DNA of 64,000 bases from Verticillium longisporum (taxonomy: Eukaryota > Ascomycota > Sordariomycetes > Glomerellales > Plectosphaerellaceae), in the NCBI GenBank assembly GCA_019188255.1, contig JAETXT010000013.1, positions 1,860,001 to 1,924,000 on the forward strand, written 5' to 3'. Positions 51,676 through 63,519 of the stretch are shown piece after piece. Both the position numbers and the translations under genes were made by a program. Position 1 is the first letter of the stretch. Each line of letters opens with the position of its first letter. The notes under the pieces were generated by a model. The model saw only the letters and a list, made by a program, of their open reading frames with translations, was not told the DNA's origin and did not search any database.

Positions 51676-53140
51676 TTTGACGAGTAGTTAATTTGGGAGA
51701 GAAAGGTGGTTTCGGTTATTGACAGCGGAGAAGACGCGTCTGGGTAGCTGTATGTGGTAGAAGTTGTGAATGTGAAAGATGGATGGAAGGGGAGAGCGGG
51801 ACGTTGGCGGGGGGTCCAGAAGTTAAGTAGTTTTCGCGTCGGATCAGTGAGCTCCCAGATCACCAAGCGTGTTTAGGGGCTAGTCCCGATTGGGCCAGGA
51901 CCTGTTGTTGTCGACGTGCATCATTATTGGGGTCGCACCTGCACCATTATTCGGAAGGTACGTACCCCCTGGCTCCCAACGCTCAGACACCTGCCAATAA
52001 GGTGCCCGGCATTCACAGCCGTATATACCCAACCCCTCCATCTGCTCCCTCCACAGGCCCCGCTCAACCCTGCGCGTTTCCCTCCCCAGTGACTTCTCCA
52101 ACACTCCCCGCTACTGATTCTCACTGAGGAACTCGTCCTGCCACTGGGGGATCGCGCCGGACCCGCGGATTTGAACGCTGGAGGTCCTCTTACTTCGAGG
52201 ACAAGGACCTGGTGCTCAATCTCGTCGTATAGGTTTTCAAGTCTTCATCGTTCGGCCTGAAGCACCAATATTGAAAGCAAGTTAAAGGCATGTCTACCTT
52301 TTGACTCGATAATCTTTCTGCGCGTTCCGTCTTCATTGTAAGCCTCCACGCGGGTGGCCGAGCCTTAGCACGGCGTGGGTCGCACTTGGCATGATATTCT
52401 GTTCCTTAGTTTGTAAGGTGCCTTGATCGTCTTGCCCCACACGGTGATGCTTCAATTCTGTTTCTTCACTCATGGGGACTGCGGAGTCGGCGGGACATTG
52501 TAAGATACATGGTCAGATGTCTGCCACCTACGTGCTTCAGCCTTGCCTATGCCGAGGCGTTGCGATCAATTCCACGCGTCGCTCTGTTCCATGAGTAAAG
52601 TGGCAACCGCCCCTGCAGCCGATTCGGCAGACAAATGACACATAGGCCGTGTTCCCCTCTGGTGTCTCGTGTGGATTCGTAGTCAGTATGTGATCTGGCG
52701 ACCACAAGATAAGCTCGCAGATGGGCTTCACTGGCCTGGTGGATTGTTTTGCAATACTGCTTCGAGCTGTATGTAGCTCTTCAAGCTAGCGCGTTCGAGT
52801 GGCCGGGATGCTGGCACGATTATTCAGGACCCCTGCAATCCAACCATGTCCCGTCACGCATTTTCTGGCGCGTCGCAGCAACCAGTACCCCACCCGCGCT
52901 TTCCCCCAAACCACGCCTCCCCGAATCACTCCCCTCTGTGCACCCAGATCAGTAACGGCGCTAGCGCCCGTCGCGTCCAGCTACAAAAGCCCACGGCCAC
53001 CCCCCCGATCTCCCTCTCCAACATCATCTCTTCCACTTTTCACATCCACCAGCCGCCCCAACAACGATTGACCGCATCCGCCCAACCGCATTCATCTCAC
53101 TCTTTCAACGAATTTCAAACCACCCGTACAGTCCGTCAAA
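51676..53140. promoter_or_regulatory. Divergent H2A-H2B intergenic region
   Basis: 1465 bp between the two start codons, with the 5' untranslated regions at each end. A paired H2A/H2B arrangement is the usual fungal layout and allows joint S-phase control. On the minus strand at 51837-51822 GCGAAAACTACTTAAC resembles the 16-bp yeast histone upstream activator (10 of 13 fixed positions by eye). A CCAAT occurs at about 51992 and 52265. No gene is recognised; open frames such as 52537-52731 are unsupported. Confidence 0.5.
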
Positions 53141-53765
<625 letters not shown>

Positions 53766-54103
53766 GCGACTCGTTCGCAGTGTTTTTCTTTTCGGGCATT
53801 GGATTTGCTTGACACTGGGTGTCTTGAGTTGAGATCCGTCAATCGATTCAGCTTGGCTTTGGGTCTCTTAATGCGTTACGGATGGTCTGCTTTTTTGGGG
53901 GCAATGTCTTCACGGTCAATCGGGGTTCGCGGCTGTACTATACCTTGAGAATAGGGTTTCGGACGAAATGAAATCGTGCATATGATTTTCATCAACACAA
54001 GACCCGCGCCTCTACACGTCAGTGCACGTGTTCTATTTTGACTAACTCTCAGGGTGTTTGATTTGTCGGTCTCGACTGTTGTGTCCCGTTCTATCTACCT
54101 GGT
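53766..54103. other. Convergent intergenic H2B / SQS1
   Basis: 338 bp holding both 3' ends. No gene or obvious repeat. The SQS1 stop is at 54106-54104. Confidence 0.5.
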
Positions 54104-56350
54104 TTAGCCCAGGCCGGCCTTACCTCTTTTAACCTTTTGCTCGACAGGTTGCAGGATGCCTTTGTTGTCCATCGACCCCAAGGCTGTTCCTGTACTCCAG
54201 CCCATCTTTTCCAACATAGCGCGACCGCGATTTTCTTGACCCAGTTCTGGGGCAGAACCTCCAACGACCTCGCCATCGCGATAGCCTGTATCCGGCTGGC
54301 CGCCACCGCCACGACGTGCGGATCCCCGACCGCCACCCCATCGCGAGCCCAGATCCTTACGAGGAAAGTATTTGCGGCCCACGCGACCAATGGCTTGGTC
54401 AAAATTGACCGCTGAATACTGCAAGGTCCTGGCCGTTCTGTACAGGGTAGGCCGGCGTTGGTCGCCGGACCCAGTTGACTTGGACTTGATGTTGAACTTG
54501 TTAGCCAACTCGTGCAACACCTTCCTGGCGTGGTTGTCCATTGGGGGCAGCGCCAAGCTTTTGAGTTCAAAACGGTCAGCTGAGGACGTGGGTGTAGAGG
54601 GTCATCGGTAGCACACTTACCTTGCCTGACTATTCTTCAAGAAGCTTTCGAGTTCTTGGGCAATCTGTTCGATGCCCATACCTTGCGGATACTTGACACG
54701 TAAGTCCTCCGGTTTGCCCTTCTTGCCGAGTAAGCCTTGCGCGCGCAACTTTTCGCGCTCTTTCTTTCTCTCGGCTTTTTGAGTCTGTCGTTGTTGTATG
54801 TGGACTGCAGGACAGCCTCGAGTTCCGAATCCGATACGTTGAACACCGGGAGCTCCCCTTTTTCGGTTTACGTGAGCGCTTGGTGATGGGATCGCCCCAT
54901 TCCATGAAATCAAGATCGTCGTATTCGTCATCTTGCGAGCTGTATGCATCGGTTGCTTCGCCTGCAGCAAGCAGTTTGGCAAGGAGAAAGTCGTTATCGG
55001 TCGACCTTGTATGTGGCTCACGTTGCTTGGATTCGTAATCCATAGCGTCAAGATCGTCGATGGATTTCGAGGACCCGGCTAGGGAAGCAGCATCTCCACT
55101 CGGCCCTGACTTATCATCATCCTGCGCTGAATGCAAGCCGTTCCCCACGTGCATGTCCATGTCCGAACCACCAATATCACGTTTTGCATGACCTTGACTT
55201 GTGATCAAGCCCAGATCATCGCCATTTTCGCGCATGTTGGCAATGTAATCAGCCAGTATCGCTTCCCGTTCCGTACTGGCGCCCTCTGTTTGTCTTAGGT
55301 TGCCATTCGCTCTCACCTTGTGTTTTTGGCATTTTTTCCTGTCCTTACTAGGCAAGTTTGGCGACGGTACTGGAGTTCCCACTGCCACAGGGCCACGAAT
55401 ATCGGCATCCGTAACAAGCTGGTGTACCTCTTTTTGAATGTCCCTGAGGTCGAAAGGCTTTTTATGCTGCTTCTTGTGTGGCCTGTTTGGCTTCTGTGGG
55501 ACGATTTGACGACTCTTTGGCCCCATTTTGTTACGTCCTCTAAACAAGATGACCTCCTCGCTCGAATCGCTACTCGACTCAAGTGTGGATAGCTGCTGGA
55601 TATCTTCAGGTACACTCCTCTGATACTGGTGTGAGGGATCTCCGTTAGTGTCGATGAAGAAAGGCAATGGACTTGATGGGGGCTCAGTCGGTACGACAGC
55701 AACTTCACTGGCCTCGACAGAAGCAGTGTTGTCGTTGGTCGCAGTTGAGTCGAATATTGGAGACGCTGGTCTTTTGTGCTGGGACGCATAATCCTCTTCT
55801 GCATGATTTGAGGTAGAGCCCAAGCCTTCCCAGGGGCTAGCTGATGGATTATCAAACGTCGAGCCCTGGACAGCCATGGGAGTCGGAAGATCAGATACTA
55901 TGTCGGCTTGTTGGGAGGTGACATCTAGCATGGACGTGGCAGCCTGGCGCGACAGGCCATCCAGAGCATCATGGGCCTTGGATTGTAGTTCTCTTTCCAG
56001 GCGTTGGGGCTGATCTTCTAGCTGTTTGAGAGGATCGACAGCCCCGGCACTCACAAAGCTGACGGGCTGGTTTCGTAGCCGAGTGCCAGCACTCCAGGGA
56101 GTATGCCCATGGGCTGTTGATCGAGCCTCATCGGCCAGTGAGAAGACCGTCGGAACTAGATAGGTGTTAGTCGCAGGCATGCAAGGTCGATGAGCGGGAA
56201 TTCATTCGATGTCGCACATCGCTACTCACTGTATGGTGGCTCTGTTCCATACGACTGAGCATCTGCGAGGCTCCGAGAGGAGGGGTTGCGGCCTGCACCG
56301 CCTCTACTCGAGCCTCTACGACCGCCTCCTCTGAAACCTGGTCGTGGCAT
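54104..56350 (-). CDS. SQS1: SQS1-like R3H and G-patch splicing/ribosome factor
   Basis: Sqs1 binds and stimulates the helicase Prp43 in spliceosome disassembly and pre-ribosome maturation. Three minus-strand exons: 56350-56230, 56155-54621 and 54557-54104. The N terminus is Arg/Gly-rich (MPRPGFRGGGRRGSSRGGAG). A long, acidic, disordered middle includes EYDDLDFMEWGDP. A conserved FNVSDSELE block, the LRVKYPQGM segment, an R3H domain (about 95-150 residues from the end) and a C-terminal G-patch (AMLEKMGW, then GSMDNKGI) complete it. The middle exon shifts frame twice, in GAAAAAGGGGAG at about 54859-54872 and in CTCAAAAAGCC near 54805. Each needs one extra base. With both, the exons total 2112 nt (703 residues), exactly in frame. 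As given, the reading frame is broken. It is divergent from ATG4. Confidence 0.88.
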
Positions 56351-57393
56351 GCTGATTTATGAAGAATGAGTGAGTTGGGGGCGGCCACGGTACTTTGCAC
56401 AAGTTTCATGTACTGGGAGAAAAAAGTCCCGTGTGGCAAATCCATGCGCAGATGGAATCCACTTTTTACGAGTTTGTGTAAACGAGTTTAGAAGCAAGGG
56501 CTACGAGCGGAATGATGATGATACTGGCCGTATGATCACAAACTAGTCGTCCTCGCAATGACATGGACCCCAATGTTTCAAGAACAAGTATAGTTGGTTA
56601 GGTAACCGCACAAGGTAGGTAGAGCCTGACTGGAGTCAAGGCAGAAAGAAGACTGGGGCCCACCGACTACAGCATCTACTTGTGTAGGGCCTAGGTAGAC
56701 GTGCTATTTTAGCAGGCTCTCAAGCTTGACCTGACTCTGACCTAGGTACCTCAGGCATGTCATCGAACGAGACGGTGCAAGCAAATGATTCATCTACAGG
56801 ACATTTTGTACCCTTGAGCATGGGTTTGACGATATCACACAAGACTTCTCCCCTATGGTATCAACAGGAATAGATTGCAATCGAAGTTACCAGCCTACTC
56901 GAATGTGTGATCTGGTTGGGGACTGAAGCGCATCAATCAAGGTCGGTGAATGAGTACAATTGCCATCAAGCCCTACGGGCCTATGAGCCTTCGTCTCGCT
57001 GCAATACCTCTACGTCGCGAAGTATAGAGCAATCACGCATGCACTGTGTGTCCACATATCGGCACGCTGCCTATAGATGTGACCCAACCATTATCTTATC
57101 TTATCTCGCCCCTCAACTGCGTCACAGGATCAGGCAGCTCGAAAGCTAAACGTGATGGTGATTCTACCTGAATACATCTCCTGGCCATCTCATGGATGAG
57201 CCTTTCTCCCTAAGGAAACACACTATACCGCCACCGCAAATGCGGCAGTGTTGTCTTTCAAATAGTCGCCAGTGCAGATACTTGCCATCTGTCTGATAAC
57301 GAATGTTCTAGCCCCCAAGTGTACAACATCAGATACAGCCTACCACAACCGATCGCCCATACCCTCGACACATATAGCGGTCCTCGGACGAAC
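56351..57393. promoter_or_regulatory. Divergent SQS1 / ATG4 intergenic region
   Basis: 1043 bp carrying both promoters. It has several TAGGTA/CCTAGGTA-like words (about 56600-56750). Open frames such as 56907-57149 lack protein features. No RNA gene recognised. Confidence 0.45.
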
Positions 57394-58908
57394 ATGGAAT
57401 CAAATATGCCTGGGGTTGACATGGGTCGTTATCGCCGCATAGTGCAGATGTTCTGGGACCCCGAGCCCTGCAATGACCAGGTTGACGATCAGCCTGTGTG
57501 GTGTCTGGGCAACTCGTATACCTTGAACACGAAGGACAGTCGACCAAGACCAGAGACTGGCCATGCCACCTCGCACCTGGTAGCAGACAGAGAAACGCAA
57601 ACGAAACACGGAGATACAGTAGTCCCAGGAAATGCCCCGGAAACTCCACCGGAGTCGCAAACGAGCAGCTTCTCTTCTTCTTCTCTCGCTTACGACGAGG
57701 CCATGAATCAAGATGGAGGGTGGCCGTCAGCGTTCTTGGATGATTTTGAATCTAAGTTTTGGATGACATACAGATCCGACTTTGAGCCTATTGCAAAGTC
57801 TACTGATCCTCGTGGAGCATCGGTCCTCTCGTTGTCAATGCGGATCAAGAGCCAGTTCATGGATCAAGCCGGTTACTCATCTGATAGTGGATGGGGTTGC
57901 ATGATTCGATCAGGACAAAGCCTATTAGCCAATGCCATGGCTGTTTTAGACCTTGGTAGAGGTATTTGTGCATGCTCCCTTCTGCTCAGACATATCTAAC
58001 GCTCAACTATAGACTGGCGTCGCGGTGTCGCAGCAGAGAAAGAGCGACAGCTACTGTCCAAATTCGCCGATGATCCGAAAGCACCCTACTCAATTCATCG
58101 TTTCGTACAGCATGGCGCGGTCGCGTGTGGAAAATATCCTGGGGAGTGGTTTGGCCCTTCAGCTACAGCCCGATGCATCAAGTAAGCTACCCAGCCTGCA
58201 GAACCCACGAACCAGGTTAGCCTCTAACACCGATACTCTCCCGCAGAGCCTTGGTCAACACGAATGAACCCCATCTTCGAGTGTATTCAACTGGCGATGG
58301 ACCGGATGTATATGAAGATAGGTTCTTGGACATCGCAAAGCCCAGCGGGGAAACATTCCATCCAACTCTCATCCTTGTTGGGACGCGGCTCGGCATTGAC
58401 AAAATCACACCTGTATATTGGGAAGCGCTCATTGCAGCCTTACAGATGCCGCAATCAATTGGCATTGCCGGGTAAGTGAGCACCTCGAGTGGTTCATAAT
58501 ATTCTCTAAACCTCTGGCAGCGGGCGACCTTCATCGTCCCACTATTTTATCGGGGCGCAGGGTTCTTTTCTTTTCTACCTCGATCCTCATCACACTAGGA
58601 CCGCACTACCATATCACCAGGATCCGACCCTGTACGCCCAGGCGGACGTGGATTCTGTCCACACTCGCCGGCTTCGCCGACTACACGTGCGAGAGATGGA
58701 TCCCAGCATGCTGATCGGTTTCGTCATCCATGATGAGGACGACTGGGATGAATGGAAGCTAAATGTCAAGCACGTCCAGGGCAAGGCCGTCATCCACGTA
58801 GCAGACTATGATCCTGTCCATCACGGAGCAGCCGGGGGTCGTGCGGGTGCCATCGATGAAGTCGAGCTGCTAAGCGATGACGACGAAGGCACTGTTTCGG
58901 GAGCCTGA
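57394..58908 (+). CDS. ATG4: Autophagy cysteine protease Atg4
   Basis: Processes Atg8 at its C-terminal glycine and later delipidates it, in the cytosol and at autophagic membranes. Four exons: 57394-57961, 58013-58181, 58247-58471 and 58521-58908 (1350 nt, 449 residues). The start is the first in-frame ATG; ATGs at 57406 and 57421 are alternatives, the last directly before GRYRRIVQMFWDPEP, the usual family start. Catalytic Cys is C169 in DSGWGCMIRSGQ. The Asp and His are D342 and H344 in FYLDPHHTR. WRRGVAAEK, YPGEWFGPSATARCI and DPSMLIGFVI are family hallmarks. The insert at about residues 50-115 is low-complexity and Ser-rich. The C-terminal tail is acidic (VELLSDDDEG), possibly an Atg8-binding tail. 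Introns are 49-65 bp. Confidence 0.96.
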
Positions 58909-59160
58909 ATGGCCCTGCTGTCCACACAACAGTAGTACGATGAAGTGGTAGCATATCACTGGTGTGTCTCTTGGGCGTTAGGGTTGAGCCAAGGATATTC
59001 ATGGATTGACGCATCTAAAGACAGCATGCGGTGGTGTTTATGGAGTGGGTCTTGGGTCTGCTTTTATGGAGTTGTATGATCTATCCATCAATATCACTCT
59101 GTGGTTCCTTTCATTTGATTCTCATCTGGCGTGATGGTCCTTTCACCGCAGCATGGTGGT
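58909..59160. other. Convergent spacer ATG4 / JJJ1
   Basis: 252 bp of 3' sequence of both genes. Nothing else identified. Confidence 0.5.
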
Positions 59161-60956
59161 TCATCGCTTCTTTTTCCGCGTCTTGGTGTTGGATATGCCT
59201 GTTGTTTTCGGCGCAGCATGATCTTCATCACGTATGTGGCTGAACAGTTTTGTTTTGGATGGAAATGCCTCATGGCACACACCGCAAAGATGTTGTGGCT
59301 AGAACAAATGGTTAGATTCGAGATCCAGATTCCACTCAACGGTCAAGTTCAGAAACACATACCTCTTCAAGCTGTGCAGCAGCCTCACGCGCCGCTTTCT
59401 TCTCCCGCTTGGCTTTCGCCTTGCCAGGTTTCTTGGCAGGTATGTCGAGGTGATTCCTTTCGCCCATACTAAAACCGCTACCTTTATCCGTGTTTGGTGT
59501 GTGATTACCATCCATCCCATCTTTAGTGTCTACGACGCCCACAATTCTTCCCTCAACGGTAGCACGAGATGCGTACTCGTCATCATCATCATCGTTACCG
59601 TCGTCGTCATCAGTAGTCGATACGTTGTCGACATAACCACTATTTGTGGGCAATACTGATGTCTTGGACTCCCCGCCTCCAGCCACGTGTAAGTGCGGCT
59701 GCACATCGTTTGGTACATCAAGCCCGTTGACAGACCTCACCTCCTCATCCCCAGAGTGAACCATTTGGTCGTCGCCGTCTCTGAGGTCTGCTGCAGTCCA
59801 ACCCGAGGTCCCTGGAAGAACCTCAACATTCATGTCCACATCTTCTGCCCGCATCTGGCGCCGAAGCTGCTGAACTGCCTTGAGATGCTTCTTGCTCCTT
59901 TCGTGTGCCTCAAATGACTTCTCGCTTTTGAAAGTCTTATCGCAGACTATGCACTCTATGTGCTCAACTTCGGACTCCTCTTCGCTCTGGGTAAAGCTCC
60001 CTGCATCAGCATCATCTTGTCGAGACTGGGCCCATTCGGGCACCAAATGATCCTCGGTCAACTTCTCCATGTTCGCGGCCCGAGACCGCGCTGCTTGTGC
60101 AGCAGCAGCATTGCGCAGCGCAGACTGGCGTTCGGCATCGGTTTGCGAGTTCGGGAGATAGCGGGGGTCGCGCTTTCGGGCAAACGTGACGAGAAACCTG
60201 ACCGCATCGTTGAACTCCTTGATAGCATCATCGCGCATCTTTTATTTTCCTTCTCCATAGCCCGCCGCACGCGGCGATCTGGGGCATCGGAAAGTCGGTA
60301 TTTATCCTTCCAAGCGAATGTCTTTACAGTAGAGAAGCCCGCCCAACTTGCGTAGAATGCCTTGACATTGGGCTCATACTCGTCGATCGATTCGCCGAAT
60401 GGGGGATAGTCAACCCTATGAATAGAGTTGGAATCCCCTACAGCGTCCTCCTCATCTGCCAAATGCGCGAATGTTTCGTTGAGTATACCATAAAACCCCA
60501 TGGGATCATCGGTGAACGGCACCGTCGAGTTGAAGCGGCGGATGAGCGAAAGGATATCCTCCGTAGACGTCAGGCGTATATTATTGAGCTCAGAGGGGTG
60601 GTCGTAATGATAGGGATCCGCGCCTCGCAATATTGCATCTATGTGCGAATCGTACCAAGCCCTCTCCTGAGGGTCGGATAGAACCTCATAAGCAGATTGG
60701 ATCTCGGCGAAGCGACGGGTGGCATTTTCGACATCGTCGTAGTTTCGATCCGGGTGGAGCTCGAGCGCTTTTCTTCGGTAACTCTTCTTAATCCTATGAA
60801 AATATTAGCAGGGCATAGAATACGGAGGCGACAGCTTTACTCTTCGTCGGTAGCTTCACGATCGACTCCAAGGAGTTCATAATAGCATATCTTAGCTACA
60901 GCAAGGCGAGCACCGGATTGTTCCTGGTGGCGATCCGAGGACTGCTGGGCGCCCAT
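59161..60956 (-). CDS. JJJ1: Jjj1/DNAJC21-type J-protein with two zinc fingers
   Basis: Cytosolic Hsp40 that stimulates Ssa/Hsp70 at pre-60S ribosomes to release Arx1-Alb1. Three minus-strand exons: 60956-60841, 60793-59363 and 59298-59161. The J domain spans about residues 24-95, with HPD at 52-54. A JAZ/U1-like finger ([18 protein letters not shown]) precedes a polyaspartate stretch. A second C2H2 finger ([18 protein letters not shown]) lies in the last exon, followed by a Lys-rich tail. Introns are only 47 and 64 bp. One base is missing: in the TTTT run at 60240-60243 (AAAA on the coding strand) the frame jumps between MEKENK and [13 protein letters not shown]. Adding it gives 1686 nt (561 residues) exactly in frame. 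As given, the gene is frameshifted after the J domain. It is divergent from the SPX-RING gene. Confidence 0.92.
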
Positions 60957-61900
60957 TGCGAAAAATGATATGTGGCAACCTGCCGCCGGGGCTCTGTTTT
61001 TCGGCGACTATAGTGGCGGCAAGGAGCGCTTCAACGCGTCAGCGTTCGCGTTTGGTAAGAATATTTACAGTCCCAGGTTGTGTCATGAATGCCATCATCA
61101 TGGACAAGAAACGAACGCTTGTGATCAACCCCCACCTTGCCCCGCGATGTTTGCCCATACCACTGGCCGAACATTGGCAGGCTGTCCTGGCACAGTGCTG
61201 ATCGGCCGGCCTGTTGTGTGGGGTCCTGACACTGTCTGCCAGCATGCTACAGGCCGCGGCGTGCCAGGCAGTAAGGTTGGAGGCTTTGAGAAAGGCAGTC
61301 TCAAACAGGAACTCAACTGGGTACCTTGCCTTGGTCAGACATACTGGGACTTTAGCTCCTCTTCTACGAAGTCATTCAAGCTCTTGATTGAATAGAGTCG
61401 CCAGGTACTTCTGGGTTGTCTTGGCTTGTCGAGCTGAGTGCACAGACGATGTTGCTGCCACACATTTGTCGTTGACTTACTTAGTATGTACATCGAACTA
61501 GGCATGAGGGATGGAAGCGAGGTCGGCTGAGAAGTACGAGGTCACACGGGCGTGGTCGGCATAACACGGGGAAACAATTTTCACCCCATTACGCAAGACA
61601 GCCATCATAAAAAATTAATTCATTGGAGTTTGCGAGGGCCAGGGGGCTGCCCCTGCACTGCACATTTGGGAGGGTGCGACTGATCCGACCCGGGATCGCG
61701 GCTGGGCTATGCCCTGTGAGGCATGGTGCGCAGGAACTTGGGCAACTGGGATCCAGGCTGGCTTATGGTTCTTTGCATGTTGAGCAGTGTCGCGACTCAT
61801 CGCCTGACCCGGTACAAAAGCACCTCACCTGCCCTATATCCTGCCCCCCTCCGCCGCCCTTGGGAATGAAGGCGAATGAAGCGTGACCACCGACGTGACA
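60957..61900. promoter_or_regulatory. Divergent JJJ1 / SPX-RING intergenic region
   Basis: 944 bp holding both promoters and 5' untranslated sequence. Open frames at 60956-61395 are not supported by any recognisable protein feature. No repeats or RNA genes seen. Confidence 0.45.
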
Positions 61901-63519
61901 ATGAAGTTCGCACACGACTTCAAAGAGACCCTTTCGCGTGAAGGTAGGTACGTCCTCATGCTCAGCATCAATGAGCTGAGTTGACAGTGACTCTCGCTGA
62001 CATGCACGTTACTTACAGGTTTCCCTTCACACTGGGTCGAATCGGCCATACCATATAGCCAACTGAAAAAGGTGCTGAAGAGAGTCGCCGGCGAATTGAA
62101 CGATCTCGGCTTGGACCCTGAGACGTTGCGCCAGCTGCTTGATCCCCAAAGCGACTCCCCTCTGGTAATCGAGTATGGCTTGAAAGGTACGCGATCCGAC
62201 TCGATCACTCAATCCCCTGCTCAATTTGCTAACACATACCAGTCGCGCAAGGCTCGGAATTTCTGAGGCCCCAGCTCACTGTACTGCTTCACCTCCAGGA
62301 TGGAGTAGCAGTGGATGTATCTTTGTCGTCAAGTTCTCGAACCTTTTTGGAGCACATTTCATCTTTGCAGGCAAACTCGACACGGCATCCTGCGCTGCCA
62401 TTGGAAGAATCACCAGAACCACCAAAAGAAGCATCACCAGATAGCGCGGCGAGTTCTGAATCAAATGCTAGCTTCGCCAAGCTAACCGAACCCGTCGGTT
62501 TGGACCGTTCAGGCGAAGCAATTTCCACAAGCGCCTCGTTGGCCAATCCTCTCTGCAAGCAGCTTGAGGTTCCGCTCGTCTTTGATGGCAAGTTCTTCGA
62601 CATGCTGCAGAGCGATGTCAATGGTCTAGACGCCCTACAGGCTAGCGAAGAGGTCGCCATGACCAAGGAGATCGTGGCTCTAGGGCATGACGTCTCCCAA
62701 CTCACCAAACCTAGCCGGCTTTCGAAGAGCGATCTTGCGCGATGGCGGACCATTTTCGAGCTCTATCTCGAAGCCCAAGTCTTTTTTTCCGTCTTCGAGC
62801 ACGACCACGGTACACGCGACAGCCATTCGGCCTCACGCCAGCTGCAGTGGTTCCAGGGCGAAGTCACAAAGCGGAATCTCGCCCGCCAGTTCAAAATGTC
62901 GGAGAGCCGAGAGGCGCTTGTTCGCTTCCTTCGTCTCAACGCCCTGCTTCTGAAGAACATCCAGTTTCAGGAGATTAACCGCACCGCCATTCATAAAATT
63001 CTCAAAAAGTTTGACAAGCGCACGTCTCTGGGCGTATCCAAGACGTTCCCCGCCCAGATCCGCTCTGACAAGCTACTCGCTGGTACCATGGCTAGGGATA
63101 TGTGTGCTCAAGTGTCCACTGAGCTTGTTTCTGTTGTTCCTCAACTAAACGACTACCTCTGCCCTGTCTGTTTCGCTATCGCATATCGCCCTGTGCGTCT
63201 GGCTTGCCAGCATATTTTTTGCATTCGCTGTATTGTCAAGATACAACGGCGGCGCGAGAAGCATTGTCCGTTGTGCAGAGCTGACGTCGTCATGGATGCT
63301 TCAGCTGGTAAGTTCCCATGTTTGAATCCTTCCGTCCTGAGGGTAAATTTCAATGTTCTTACTGACGCATATGCAGATAATCTGGATATCGATTTGGACA
63401 GGTATCTACGGAAATACTTCAACAAGGAAGTGAAGGAGAAGGTCCGCGCCAATGACATCGAACGAGGCATGGAGGACTACGGCCCTGGATACACGCATTC
63501 TGATTGTGCCGTTATGTAA
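61901..63519 (+). CDS. SPX-RING E3 ubiquitin ligase (RING-14-like)
   Basis: SPX domains sense inositol pyrophosphates and so phosphate status; SPX-RING ligases restrain phosphate uptake in fission yeast (Pqr1). Four exons: 61901-61943, 62019-62186, 62243-63307 and 63377-63519 (1419 nt, 472 residues). SPX is split: MKFAHDFKETLSREGFP through YSQLKKVLKRV at the N terminus, a Ser/Pro/Glu-rich insert (about 105-160), and the closing LLLKNIQFQEINRTAIHKILKKFDK helix (about 305-330), with a stretch of DLARWRTIFELYLEAQ before it. The RING is C3HC4: C377, C380, C392, H394, C397, C400, C412 and C415. The protein ends DCAVM, a CaaX-like prenylation signal. Intron 3 (69 bp) has no stop and is a multiple of three, so retention would insert 23 residues after the RING. 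Confidence 0.92.

Noticed and set aside
52130..52220. Possible tRNA on the minus strand (GTTCAAATC-like T-loop word near 52170)
   Set aside because: No pairing T-stem, D-arm or acceptor stem could be built around it.
54617..55051. Separate genes in the three overlapping frames at the 3' side of the SQS1 middle exon
   Set aside because: They are consecutive pieces of one conserved protein displaced by two one-base deficits, shown by family order and by exon lengths summing to a multiple of three when both are restored.
57319..57393. Upstream extension of ATG4
   Set aside because: The extra codons begin with GTG, and the first in-frame ATG is 57394; family members begin close to the GRYRRIVQ block.
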